Origin: DASUVJ01 sp036378995
Lineage (GTDB): Bacteria > Patescibacteriota > Saccharimonadia > Saccharimonadales > Saccharimonadaceae
DNA: 25,271 nucleotides
Assembly (NCBI GenBank): GCA_036378995.1
Contig: DASUVJ010000005.1
Coordinates: forward strand, 1-25,271
Reading direction: 5' to 3'
The notes beneath the pieces are model-generated. The model did not search any database and was not told the origin of the DNA. It was given only the letters and a program-made list of their open reading frames with translations. A program made the position numbers and the translations under genes. Numbering within the stretch: the stretch's first letter is position 1; each line of letters opens with the position of its first letter. This document shows, in pieces, positions 14,445-22,114 of this stretch.

Positions 14445-14448
14445 ATGT

Positions 14449-16098
14449 ATGGATTTAAAGGCTGAACTAACAAACATTTTTAAAGGTGATATAGACGTTT
14501 CGGACGAAACGCGCGAATTCTACAGTCATGATGCCAGTCTCTTTGAGCTGAAACCGCAGATTGTAGCATTCCCTAAGGATGCAGAAGACATCAAATCGGT
14601 CGTCTCGTTCGTGGCAAATCATAAACAAGCAAACCCTGACTTGAGCATTACACCCCGCGCCCGCGGCACGGATATGTCGGGTGGTGCCATCGGACAGTCG
14701 GTTGTGTTGGATATTAGTAAATACATGACGAAGCTTCACGAGGTAACGCCGACCAGCGCTCATGTCGAACCCGGCATGCTCTACCGCGAATTTGAAGCGG
14801 AGACGCTAAAGCAGGGCGCACTCATGCCCAGTTACCCAGCGAGCCGGGAGTTGGCTTCCGTTGGTGGCATGGTCAGTAATAACTCTGGTGGCGAAAAGTC
14901 GCTAGAGTTTGGCAAGACGGATAATTTTGTTACTGAACTCAAGGTTGTTTTAAGCGATGGCAATGAGTATGTCGTCCGTCCTCTTAGTCGCGACGAACTG
15001 AATGCTAAAATGGATCAGGATGATTTTGAGGGGAACCTTTATCGCCGGACATTTGAGCTGCTCGATACCCACTACGATGAAATCCAGGCTGCAAAACCAA
15101 ATGTTACCAAAGACTCTACAGGGTATCACCTGTGGAATATTTGGAACCGCGAAACGGGTATCTTTGATTTAACAAAGTTGTTTGTAGGCTCTCAGGGAAC
15201 CCTCGGAATCGTAACGGATATTAAATTCCGGTTGGTTCCAAAGCCTGCTCACTCTGGTACATTGGTCTGTTACATGCGAAACATCGACGAACTCGGCGAG
15301 GTTATTCCAGCGGTGCTGGCGCATAAGCCGGCCACGTTCGAATGTTTTGATGACAATACGTTATGGCTTAGCTTTAAGTTCTTCTTTGCGTTTCTTTCTC
15401 GCCTTGGTCTGTGGACATGGATCAAGCTGGCATTTCAGCTCATTCCAGACGGTCTCATGATTGTAAAAGGAGTGCCGCAGTTGATTCTGCTCATCGAGTT
15501 CAGCGGCGAAACTCCTGCCGAAGTAAAGGAGAAGATCCATGCCGCCAAGCAGGATTTGCGACGATTTAAGAGCTTTACGTATATGGAAGAAGACGAGACT
15601 GAGGCAAAGTCGCGAAAATTCTGGTTGATGCGCCGCGAAAGCTTCAACCTGCTTCGTAGTAAGGTAAAGGACAAGCACACCGCACCATTTATCGACGACT
15701 TTGTTGTGCCGCCTCAGCACCTGACCGAGTTTTTGCCACAGCTTCGTGACATTATTAAAAAATACAAACTGATGGCAACGATCGCAGGTCACCTAGGTGA
15801 CGGCAACTTCCATGTCATTCCGCTCATGAAGATTGAAGATCCTTCGGAGCGTGCTAAGCTTGAGCCTGCCATGAAGGAAGTGAATAACCTCGTCATCAAA
15901 TATGGTGGTTCTGTATCGGGTGAACATAATGACGGTATGATCCGCGGTCCATGGCTCGAGCAAATGTACAGCGCGAATGTTCTGGGATACATGAAGGAAG
16001 TCAAAGCACTCTACGATCCGCAGAATATCTTTAATCCGCACAAAAAGACAGATGCAAATTGGGAATTCAGCTTTAGTCACATCCGCGAACATTTCTAA
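14449..16098 (+). CDS. FAD-linked oxidase, GlcD/D-lactate dehydrogenase-like
   Basis: Flavoprotein of the FAD_binding_4 plus FAD-oxidase_C architecture, which oxidises 2-hydroxyacids such as glycolate or D-lactate. The 549-aa product from ATG 14449 has the FAD pyrophosphate loop ITPRARGTDMSGGAIGQSVV (67-86), ASVGGMVSNNSGGEKSLEFG, and VGSQGTLGIVTDIKFRLVPK. The C-terminal substrate domain has GHLGDGNFH at 447-455 and SGEHNDG at 490-496 (commonly SGEHGxG; here N at position 494). There is no Fe-S or cysteine-rich CCG domain, so the electron acceptor is unknown. A hydrophobic patch (FFFAFLSRLGLWTWIKLAF) could be a membrane contact. The longer frame from 14266 only reads through the previous gene and is rejected. 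Exact substrate cannot be told. Confidence 0.9.
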   Translation: MDLKAELTNIFKGDIDVSDETREFYSHDASLFELKPQIVAFPKDAEDIKSVVSFVANHKQANPDLSITPRARGTDMSGGAIGQSVVLDISKYMTKLHEVTPTSAHVEPGMLYREFEAETLKQGALMPSYPASRELASVGGMVSNNSGGEKSLEFGKTDNFVTELKVVLSDGNEYVVRPLSRDELNAKMDQDDFEGNLYRRTFELLDTHYDEIQAAKPNVTKDSTGYHLWNIWNRETGIFDLTKLFVGSQGTLGIVTDIKFRLVPKPAHSGTLVCYMRNIDELGEVIPAVLAHKPATFECFDDNTLWLSFKFFFAFLSRLGLWTWIKLAFQLIPDGLMIVKGVPQLILLIEFSGETPAEVKEKIHAAKQDLRRFKSFTYMEEDETEAKSRKFWLMRRESFNLLRSKVKDKHTAPFIDDFVVPPQHLTEFLPQLRDIIKKYKLMATIAGHLGDGNFHVIPLMKIEDPSERAKLEPAMKEVNNLVIKYGGSVSGEHNDGMIRGPWLEQMYSANVLGYMKEVKALYDPQNIFNPHKKTDANWEFSFSHIREHF

Positions 16099-16154
16099 AA
16101 TAAAGTGATGTCACAAATACGTTAATTAGTCACTATACATGAGCAAGCAACCCA

Positions 16155-16162
16155 TATAAAAT
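16155..16162 (+). promoter_or_regulatory. -10 region of the HIT gene
   Basis: TATAAAAT at 16155-16162 (TATAAA or TAAAAT), ending ten bases before the HIT ATG; again nearly leaderless. A 6-bp inverted repeat CATGAG (16139-16144) / CTCATG (16165-16170) brackets it. Confidence 0.5.
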
Positions 16163-16172
16163 AACTCATGAT

Positions 16173-16601
16173 ATGCATCACTTTCGCTCGACGCACCGTA
16201 ATTATAAGGCGCATCGGTCAGCCGACCGACAGCAGGGTGGGTGCTCCTTCTGTAACGATACATATATGAAGGGACGATCTCTTGTCTCAGGGGGAACGAT
16301 GTATGTCGTTCCCAATCGTACCAAATACGATGTCTTTGAAGGGCGTCGTGTTCTTGACCATCTGATGATTATTCCTGTGCGTCATAGCGAAACGCTCGCC
16401 GATCTTACCGACAAGGAAAAGGTTGATATGATGACTATTATTGGTGAGTACGAAACAAAGGGGTATAACGTATACGCTCGCGGTGTTGGTAGCGTCAGCC
16501 GTTCGGTAACGCATCAGCACACCCACCTCATTAAACTTGAAGAAAAGCCGATGAAATATTTTGTGCATCTCAAGAAGCCGTACATCCTTTTTAACGGTTA
16601 G
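16173..16601 (+). CDS. HIT-family nucleotide hydrolase
   Basis: Histidine-triad protein of 142 aa, a family that hydrolyses or transfers nucleotides from phosphoanhydrides and phosphoramidates (Ap4A, AMP-lysine and similar). The triad is THQHTHLI with H114, H116 and H118. A CSFC pair (C24/C27) in the N-terminal part resembles the zinc knuckle of HIT/GalT relatives. The segment DHLMIIPVRHSETLADLT is the typical HIT strand-loop. The N-terminus is rich in His and Arg. Its stop codon lies inside the CIRCE of dnaJ. Substrate unknown. Confidence 0.9.
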   Translation: MHHFRSTHRNYKAHRSADRQQGGCSFCNDTYMKGRSLVSGGTMYVVPNRTKYDVFEGRRVLDHLMIIPVRHSETLADLTDKEKVDMMTIIGEYETKGYNVYARGVGSVSRSVTHQHTHLIKLEEKPMKYFVHLKKPYILFNG

Positions 16602-16624
16602 CACTCTAGACACCAAAGTGCTAG
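16598..16624 (+). promoter_or_regulatory. CIRCE operator of dnaJ
   Basis: TTAGCACTC (16598-16606), 9-nt spacer, AAGTGCTAG (16616-16624). The left arm is perfect and the right arm matches 7 of 9. It overlaps the stop codon of the HIT gene. Confidence 0.93.
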
Positions 16625-16635
16625 TTTTGTATAGT
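16607..16635 (+). promoter_or_regulatory. dnaJ promoter nested in CIRCE
   Basis: TAGACA (16607-16612) in the CIRCE spacer, 17 bp, TATAGT (16630-16635). The start near 16642 is about two bases before the dnaJ ATG, so the message is essentially leaderless. Confidence 0.75.
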
Positions 16636-16643
16636 AGATACAG

Positions 16644-17744
16644 ATGAGCAAACGCGATTATTATGAAGTTCTTGGTGTCGATAAAAGCGCCAGCGCCGAT
16701 GAAATAAAGAAGGCGTTTCGTAAGGCTGCCGTAAAGCATCACCCAGATAAAGAGGGTGGCGACGAGGCAAAGTTCAAAGAGATCAACGAGGCGTATGAGG
16801 TCTTAAAGGATCAGCAAAAACGCCAGCGTTATGATCAGTTCGGCCACGCAGGAGTCGGTGGCAGCAGTGGGCAAGCGGGTGGTAATCCGTTTGACGGATT
16901 CGGCGGCTTTAACGGTCAGAATGTTCACTTCGATTTTGGTGACGGGGGTCTAGGTGATATCTTTGGCCAGTTCTTTGGAGGCGGCCAGCAGCGTGGACAG
17001 GGTCCACGCCGAGGCCGTGATGTGGAGACGAGTCTTAATTTAACATTCGAACAGGCTATTTTTGGCGTCGAAGAAAAAATCAGCCTCGATATGGACGACG
17101 AATGTTCACATTGTCATGGCACAACGGTCGAGCCGGGCCACAGCATGAAGACTTGCCCGACCTGTAAGGGCGCAGGCCAGCAGACACGTGTTATGAACAC
17201 GATCTTTGGTCAGATCCAGCAGGCGGTAACTTGTGAGTCATGTCGCGGTACGGGCAAAGTCCCAGAGAAGGTCTGTAGTGTTTGCCGCGGCAAGGGAACG
17301 GAGCGCCGCAAGCAGACTATTAAACTCAAAGTTCCTGCCGGTATCGATGACGGTGCAACTATCCGACTTTCTGGCCGCGGAGAAGCTATTGGGGGTGGTG
17401 AGCGTGGTGATTTGTACGTAAATATTCGCGTTAAGGCGCACAAAAAGTTCACCCGAGAAGGCGATATTATTCTTAGCGAAGAGCATGTCAGCATGGTAGA
17501 CGCAGCGCTTGGCACCGAGATCGACGTAGAGACGGTCGACGGTGAGATCCGGATGAAAATCCCGGCCGGTACTCAAAGTGGCACAGATTTCAAGCTTTCT
17601 GGCCACGGCGTTCCGCACCTGCGCGGTAATGCCCGCGGCGCACACATCGTTAGTGTTATCGTGGATACGCCGACTAAGCTTTCTAAAAAGCAAAAAGACC
17701 TCCTCGAGCAGTTTAATGGCGCAAAAAAGCGCGGTTTGTTCTAA
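16644..17744 (+). CDS. dnaJ: chaperone protein DnaJ (Hsp40)
   Basis: Co-chaperone that delivers substrates to DnaK and stimulates its ATPase. The 366-aa protein is a full type I DnaJ: J domain with HPD at 33-35, a Gly/Phe-rich linker (about 70-120), four CxxCxGxG-type zinc repeats starting at C154, C171, C197 and C211, and the C-terminal substrate-binding/dimerization region ending near GLF. The first zinc repeat reads CSHCHGTT, lacking the final Gly but keeping both cysteines. It is a single CIRCE-controlled gene, separate from dnaK (4.6 kb upstream), instead of the common dnaK-dnaJ operon. Confidence 0.98.
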   Translation: MSKRDYYEVLGVDKSASADEIKKAFRKAAVKHHPDKEGGDEAKFKEINEAYEVLKDQQKRQRYDQFGHAGVGGSSGQAGGNPFDGFGGFNGQNVHFDFGDGGLGDIFGQFFGGGQQRGQGPRRGRDVETSLNLTFEQAIFGVEEKISLDMDDECSHCHGTTVEPGHSMKTCPTCKGAGQQTRVMNTIFGQIQQAVTCESCRGTGKVPEKVCSVCRGKGTERRKQTIKLKVPAGIDDGATIRLSGRGEAIGGGERGDLYVNIRVKAHKKFTREGDIILSEEHVSMVDAALGTEIDVETVDGEIRMKIPAGTQSGTDFKLSGHGVPHLRGNARGAHIVSVIVDTPTKLSKKQKDLLEQFNGAKKRGLF

Positions 17745-17747
17745 ATC

Positions 17748-17756
17748 TGCTATTCT
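17748..17756 (+). promoter_or_regulatory. extended -10 of the first ATP-grasp gene
   Basis: TGC then TATTCT (17751-17756) followed by exactly six bases and the ATG at 17763; predicted exactly leaderless. No convincing -35. Confidence 0.6.
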
Positions 17757-17762
17757 AGGGGC

Positions 17763-18668
17763 ATGAAACGCATCCTTGCCCTAATCGCGGAACGAACAAG
17801 TATAGCTGATAAAAACTGGTATTTATTCCACGACCTTCTGTCCGAAGAGTTAAAAAACACGGCAAACGTCACGATGGGCGAGCTCAAAACGCTCGTATTC
17901 GAGATGGGCGACGAGGGCATGCGGGTATATGATCCAAAATATGGGTTCGACCTTGCTGATTTTGACCTGGTGGTTTTTAAGAGTATTCGTCAGCAGTACG
18001 GCCGGATTGCAGCATGCGCCAGCTACCTTCAGGAGAAAAACATTCCCTACATTGATACGCGCATTCAGCCCGGTCCATGGTCAAAATACTCCGCTCAGAC
18101 GATGCACCGCGAGGCAGGACTACCTGTTATTCCGGCGGTTTTTAGTAGCAACGATGTCCTTATCGAGCGTATTAAAAGCGGGGCATTGCCGTTTGCCTAT
18201 CCGATGATCATTAAGGACGTAAATGGCAACAAGGGGAAGTTTAACTTCATCGCTCATGATGCCTCTGAGGCTGTGGCGACACTTTCGGAATATCCGGAAG
18301 TTGAGTTTATGTTGCAGCAGTTTATTCCTAATAACGGCGATTATCGCTTTTTGGTTCTTGGCGGAGAAGTTAAAATGGCTATCCTGCGAAAAGCTCAGGC
18401 AGGGTCGCATCTAAACAATACTTCTAAGGGCGCGGTGGCAGAGGGGATTGATGTTGCGTCTTTCTCTCGAGAAATTCTGGATGATCTGGTTTTGGCTGCA
18501 AAAACCGAACAACTGGAAGTGGCCGGCGTCGATCTGATCATTAATCGCGATACGGGGCGTCATTACATCATTGAAGTGAACGGTTCGCCCCAAATGGCGA
18601 CCGGTGCAATGCCAGACCAAAAGATGGCTGCTTACGGCGACTACCTTAAGCAACTTCTACAGAGGTAG
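17763..18668 (+). CDS. RimK-type ATP-grasp ligase A
   Basis: A 301-aa ATP-grasp enzyme of the RimK/glutathione-synthetase class, which activate a carboxylate with ATP and join an amino group to it. The N-terminal domain (about 1-110) is specific to this protein. The ATP-grasp fold then shows YPMIIKDVNGNKGKFNF (nucleotide-binding strand and glycine loop), MLQQFIPNNGDYRFLVLGG, SHLNNTSKGAVAE, and the Mg-binding end AGVDLIINRDTGRHYIIEVN with ExN followed by GSP. The motif block HxNNTSxGxxAE is shared with ligase B at 21212, so the two are paralogous. It precedes the first DUF1704 gene, which has its own promoter. Substrates cannot be read from sequence. Confidence 0.9.
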   Translation: MKRILALIAERTSIADKNWYLFHDLLSEELKNTANVTMGELKTLVFEMGDEGMRVYDPKYGFDLADFDLVVFKSIRQQYGRIAACASYLQEKNIPYIDTRIQPGPWSKYSAQTMHREAGLPVIPAVFSSNDVLIERIKSGALPFAYPMIIKDVNGNKGKFNFIAHDASEAVATLSEYPEVEFMLQQFIPNNGDYRFLVLGGEVKMAILRKAQAGSHLNNTSKGAVAEGIDVASFSREILDDLVLAAKTEQLEVAGVDLIINRDTGRHYIIEVNGSPQMATGAMPDQKMAAYGDYLKQLLQR

Positions 18669-18673
18669 AAGTA

Positions 18674-18702
18674 TTGACATTATAAGCATAATAGAGTATA
18701 AT
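18674..18702 (+). promoter_or_regulatory. consensus promoter of the DUF1704/ATP-grasp operon
   Basis: TTGACA (18674-18679), 17 bp, TATAAT (18697-18702): a perfect sigma70-type promoter. Six bases (AAAAAT) follow, then the ATG at 18709, so +1 is predicted at the A of AUG. This is the clearest example of the leaderless layout. Confidence 0.92.
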
Positions 18703-18708
18703 AAAAAT

Positions 18709-20112
18709 ATGAACTACCAACGAGAAGGCCTGCTTCTTCCCGAGCGAACACAAACACCAGAAGATGCTGCAATTTACGACCGCTTTGCGACCGTTCATGA
18801 GGGTACCCGCGAAACCTACAAGCAGCTGACGCTTGATGCCGATCGGAAGCAAGCTGTTCTTGAGGCGTGGCATAATGGTGAGGATGCCGATCTCTCAGCC
18901 TCGCATATCGATGCCGAGGCTCTTGCCGCGCGACTTGACGAACTATACGCATGGAAAGCCGAACTCCTGGCAGACGATGAGCTTGATCCTGTTATAAAAC
19001 AGGCATACCGCTGGCGCATTAACGAAGATATTGCCAACGCAAAGCTTCTTGAGGCCTCAAGTAATGGCGATATGGAGGCGTTTCATCGCTGGAACCGCTT
19101 TATTTATGGGGAGCCCGATGAGGCAATCTATCGCGGTGCACTTGATAAGGTTGCGCATGATGCCGAAGAACTGCTCGCAAAAGACGACGTCCATCCCGTG
19201 ACCGCAGAAGCAGCTCAAAAAGTACTAGCGATGCTTGAAGGCAAACGCGGCTACCGTGAGCTACTTGCCCCGACGGAAGAGGCGTTTGCTGCTGTTCGCG
19301 ACGACCATTCGCGTGCCGGCGGCTACTACGCGCTGCTTCTTGCCGGGGTTGATGTTCCCCGGACGGGTAAGATCAACCGTCAGACCGGTGATCCTATCTT
19401 GGAGCACGTGGTCAAAAATAACCTGCAGAGCGACTACGAACTCAGTGATGCCGAAGCTTCGTCATGGGGCGTTACGCACAGTACAAAGTCAGTCGAACGT
19501 CCGACTAGTTACAATATGCCATGGCAGCGGTTTGTCGGCCTGGGCGCCGGCCACGAAATCGGTAGCCACCTCCTAGAGAAAATGAACGGTCTGCGCGGAC
19601 CGGTCACATTGATGGCCGACGGCCTCGACCGCTACGAATCGGGTAACGAAGGCCGCGCTGTTATGCGCGAACAGATCGTTTACGAAACCTTTGACGAGTT
19701 CGGAAAACAAGTTCGCTGGCGTGATATTATTCGCCGTGACATTGCCATTGGGTACGCCATGGGTGTCGGCGAAGACGGCATGAAGTCCTCATCTGAGGTA
19801 TATGCATTTGTTAATGCAATAGACCGCATGTATCAGACAAAACTGACACCAGATGATCCTGAAACGACTACGACCAAAGCCAGGGCAAAAACCGACGCGC
19901 TGCTTGCTCGTGTTTTAAAGGGTACCGACGGAACCGGTGGCGCATACCTTAAAGATAAGGTATATCTTGAAGGTCATGTTGCGGGATGGTTAACGGCTGC
20001 TAGCCGTGGTGCTGGGCGCATTTCCGAGGGCGACCTCGGTAAATTCGATATCAACAATCCTCGTCACGTGGCATTGTTGCAGTCTTGGGGCCTTTTGCCT
20101 GATAATGAGTAA
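18709..20112 (+). CDS. DUF1704 (MATCAP-like) metallopeptidase 1
   Basis: A 467-aa protein that I assign to the DUF1704 / QEGLA-motif family, whose animal members MATCAP1/2 are metallocarboxypeptidases that trim tubulin C-termini. The zinc site is HEIGSH at 282-287 (HExxxH) followed 27 residues later by E314 in GNEG, the counterpart of the QEG motif. The N-terminal half (about 1-170) is helical and acidic, then RAGGYYALLLAG and VTHSTKSVERPTSYNMPWQR precede the active site. The start is set by a perfect leaderless promoter; a longer in-frame version from 18604 would lie inside the previous gene. It heads a tight operon with DUF1704 protein 2 (5-nt gap) and two ATP-grasp ligases. Substrate is unknown; family assignment is by motif. 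Confidence 0.8.
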   Translation: MNYQREGLLLPERTQTPEDAAIYDRFATVHEGTRETYKQLTLDADRKQAVLEAWHNGEDADLSASHIDAEALAARLDELYAWKAELLADDELDPVIKQAYRWRINEDIANAKLLEASSNGDMEAFHRWNRFIYGEPDEAIYRGALDKVAHDAEELLAKDDVHPVTAEAAQKVLAMLEGKRGYRELLAPTEEAFAAVRDDHSRAGGYYALLLAGVDVPRTGKINRQTGDPILEHVVKNNLQSDYELSDAEASSWGVTHSTKSVERPTSYNMPWQRFVGLGAGHEIGSHLLEKMNGLRGPVTLMADGLDRYESGNEGRAVMREQIVYETFDEFGKQVRWRDIIRRDIAIGYAMGVGEDGMKSSSEVYAFVNAIDRMYQTKLTPDDPETTTTKARAKTDALLARVLKGTDGTGGAYLKDKVYLEGHVAGWLTAASRGAGRISEGDLGKFDINNPRHVALLQSWGLLPDNE

Positions 20113-20117
20113 TAATC

Positions 20118-21215
20118 ATGACGCATATGCTTCCGTTTCCAGTAGCGACACACTCCTACTTCAAGGTGACTAATCAGTCTGCCGAGCGGCAACGTTTTTT
20201 AAGCGACCCTTCGTATGAACCTGTTTTTTCTTATGGCCCTCATATGGACAAAGATAAAGTCGCGCGACGACGCGAAAGAGCGGCCGGAGTTCCTGGCGCG
20301 CGCAGTTCGCTTGATCTTGTCGGCGCATCGTTACAATTGCAGGCGCAGCCAAACGATACCAATCTTGCTCGTTTTCGTGAGCTGAACGAGGCACTCTTTG
20401 GAGCTCCCCGCAAGGAATACGCAACGGGGCTGCTTGTTCGCATTCACGGTTTTGTGACCCCCGAGACTCAAGACCTGTGGGGTTATATTCGTACGGCATT
20501 GCACGGTGAGTTTACGGAGATGCCTGATATCGTGCCGACGCACGAGGAATTTACGAAGTACCGCGAATACTTTTTGACGTATACCGGTGGAGTTGCAATG
20601 GGCAATGTTTCTCTCTCGCAGCTGCTTCAGACCGACCTTGAAAAAACAGGTCTTGCGGCGCAGGGCTGGCGGATAAACATACGTGATGATGATTCACATA
20701 CGAAGGTTCATCACGCCCGAAAGACTATATCGGTGGGTGCAGGGTATGTCCCGCGGACGCAAAATGCAGCCATTCGTATTGCTGCGCACGAAGTGTATGG
20801 CCATGCGCTTCGCGGTCACCAGGATTCGGTGGCAGAAAGTGAAGGTTTTGCTATTTTACTTGAGCAACTGCTTGCGGAGCGTTTTAAGTTCCGACGTTCC
20901 TATCGTTATTTAGCTGCGGCACTGGGCTGGGGCACGATTGGAAGGCCATTGTCGTTTCGGGAGGTATATGAAATAATCTGGCGGGCGATGGTTATCGTCG
21001 GCACGTACCCCGAGGAGAAAGCGCGTATTTATGCCTTCGACGAATGTGCCCGTGTATTTCGTGGCGGCCTCCCTGCTATGCCCGGCGCGGTATATCTAAA
21101 AGACGGGACGTATTTTGATGCCAACGTTCAAATGTGGCAATGCCTAAAAGAGCAGCCACTAGACTATAATGAATTTATCGACCTAGTAGAAGGACGAAGG
21201 AGACTCTTGTCATGA
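20118..21215 (+). CDS. DUF1704-like metallopeptidase 2
   Basis: A 365-aa protein and likely distant paralog of the preceding one. It has HEVYGH at 224-229 (HExxxH) and E242 in ESEGFAILLEQLL, again resembling the QEGLA block, but with only 13 residues between the histidine pair and the Glu, a shorter insert than in protein 1. An upstream segment VHHARKTISVGAGYVPRTQNAAIRI fits the strand before the active-site helix. The start ATG has no clear Shine-Dalgarno and lies 5 nt after the previous stop, so coupling is likely; ATG 20127 is an alternative. Its own stop overlaps the next start (ATGA). Two different peptidases in one operon suggests separate or sequential trimming specificities (inference). 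Confidence 0.75.
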   Translation: MTHMLPFPVATHSYFKVTNQSAERQRFLSDPSYEPVFSYGPHMDKDKVARRRERAAGVPGARSSLDLVGASLQLQAQPNDTNLARFRELNEALFGAPRKEYATGLLVRIHGFVTPETQDLWGYIRTALHGEFTEMPDIVPTHEEFTKYREYFLTYTGGVAMGNVSLSQLLQTDLEKTGLAAQGWRINIRDDDSHTKVHHARKTISVGAGYVPRTQNAAIRIAAHEVYGHALRGHQDSVAESEGFAILLEQLLAERFKFRRSYRYLAAALGWGTIGRPLSFREVYEIIWRAMVIVGTYPEEKARIYAFDECARVFRGGLPAMPGAVYLKDGTYFDANVQMWQCLKEQPLDYNEFIDLVEGRRRLLS

Positions 21216-22114
21216 AACGTGTACTAGTTATCGGCTCCCTGAACTCCGGAGGAAAGAATGATCCTGCCGCAATCTCTCGTCATCTGCAAAAAAGCGGTCA
21301 CGAGGCGACGCTTTGTTATTGGGAAAACCTTGTTTTTGATATCGTAACGAATGAAGTCCGCATATCGATTGACGGTAAGGACATCGCGCGTGATCTTCGC
21401 CCGGATCTAGTCATTGCTGTCGGCTGGTATAAAAGCGGAAAACAGGCGTATTACCGCGACATCGCTTTTGCGACGGCACTGTATCTTGAGCGTGCTGGCA
21501 TTACTTTTTGGAACAGCGAGATGAAGCATCAGCGCTCGAGCACCAAGCTCTCCTGTATGGTGCAATTGGCGCTTGAAGGGTTGCCGGTGCCACGTACGCA
21601 GTTCTCGCTGAAGAGTGAGTATGAGTTGCCGCAGCCGCCATTTATCGTCAAAGCTATTTCTGCCAGTCGCGGTAAAAGCAATTACCTTGTTGATACAGCC
21701 GAAGAGGCAAGAGAGCTTCTCGCTTCGTCAACTCCGTACATCGTTCAGCCGTTCCTTCCTAACGACCACGACCTGCGCGTCGTTTGTTTTGACGGCAAGG
21801 CCGCTTTGGTACTGCGCCGCAGCCGGGCGGAAGGTGCGGATTCACACATGAATAACACCTCTCAGGGTGGAAATGCCGAGTGGCTGGATACGGCCGAACT
21901 ACCCGAAGAATTATTGACACTTTCAAGTAAAATTTGTATAATATTAGGTAGAGAAATGGGTGGCATTGACTTAATTCCGGATGCCGCATCACCGTATGGC
22001 TATTCGTGCCTGGAGGTGAACGCCGTTCCACAACTGACGTCCGGGTTTGATACCTACAAAAAGCTCGACGTTTTAGCGCACAGTATTTATGAAATGGAAA
22101 GCGAGACACGCTAA
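21212..22114 (+). CDS. RimK-type ATP-grasp ligase B
   Basis: A 300-aa ATP-grasp enzyme starting in a four-base ATGA overlap with DUF1704 protein 2. Features: an N-terminal Rossmann-like part (MKRVLVIGSLNSGGKND), PFIVKAISASRGKSNYLV (ATP-binding strand and loop), YIVQPFLPNDHDLRVVCFDG, HMNNTSQGGNAEW, and the metal-binding GGIDLIPD...SCLEVNAVPQ. It is more like ligase A than like RimK itself. The HMNNTSQGG block corresponds to the basic substrate loop of RimK (RSNxHxGG). The gene carries a consensus promoter within its 3' third. Probable role: ATP-dependent addition of an amino acid to a peptide or protein; acceptor unknown. Confidence 0.9.
   Translation: MKRVLVIGSLNSGGKNDPAAISRHLQKSGHEATLCYWENLVFDIVTNEVRISIDGKDIARDLRPDLVIAVGWYKSGKQAYYRDIAFATALYLERAGITFWNSEMKHQRSSTKLSCMVQLALEGLPVPRTQFSLKSEYELPQPPFIVKAISASRGKSNYLVDTAEEARELLASSTPYIVQPFLPNDHDLRVVCFDGKAALVLRRSRAEGADSHMNNTSQGGNAEWLDTAELPEELLTLSSKICIILGREMGGIDLIPDAASPYGYSCLEVNAVPQLTSGFDTYKKLDVLAHSIYEMESETR
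21914..21942 (+). promoter_or_regulatory. consensus promoter inside ligase B gene
   Basis: TTGACA (21914-21919), 17 bp, TATAAT (21937-21942), within coding sequence. Predicted start about 21949. It could give rimK its own mRNA, or one that begins just before an in-frame ATG at 21956 with AGGTAGAG upstream, encoding the last 52 residues of ligase B. Confidence 0.75.

Noticed and set aside
14266..14448. Longer N-terminus for the FAD-linked oxidase
   Set aside because: The extension overlaps the radC-coupled gene in another frame and has no similarity to the family; MDLKAEL at 14449 is the natural start.
16139..16159. Mini-ORF MSKQPI upstream of the HIT gene
   Set aside because: Its ATG is not at the six-base position after a good -10 and it ends before the HIT start, unlike the mini-ORFs at 12114 and 23049.
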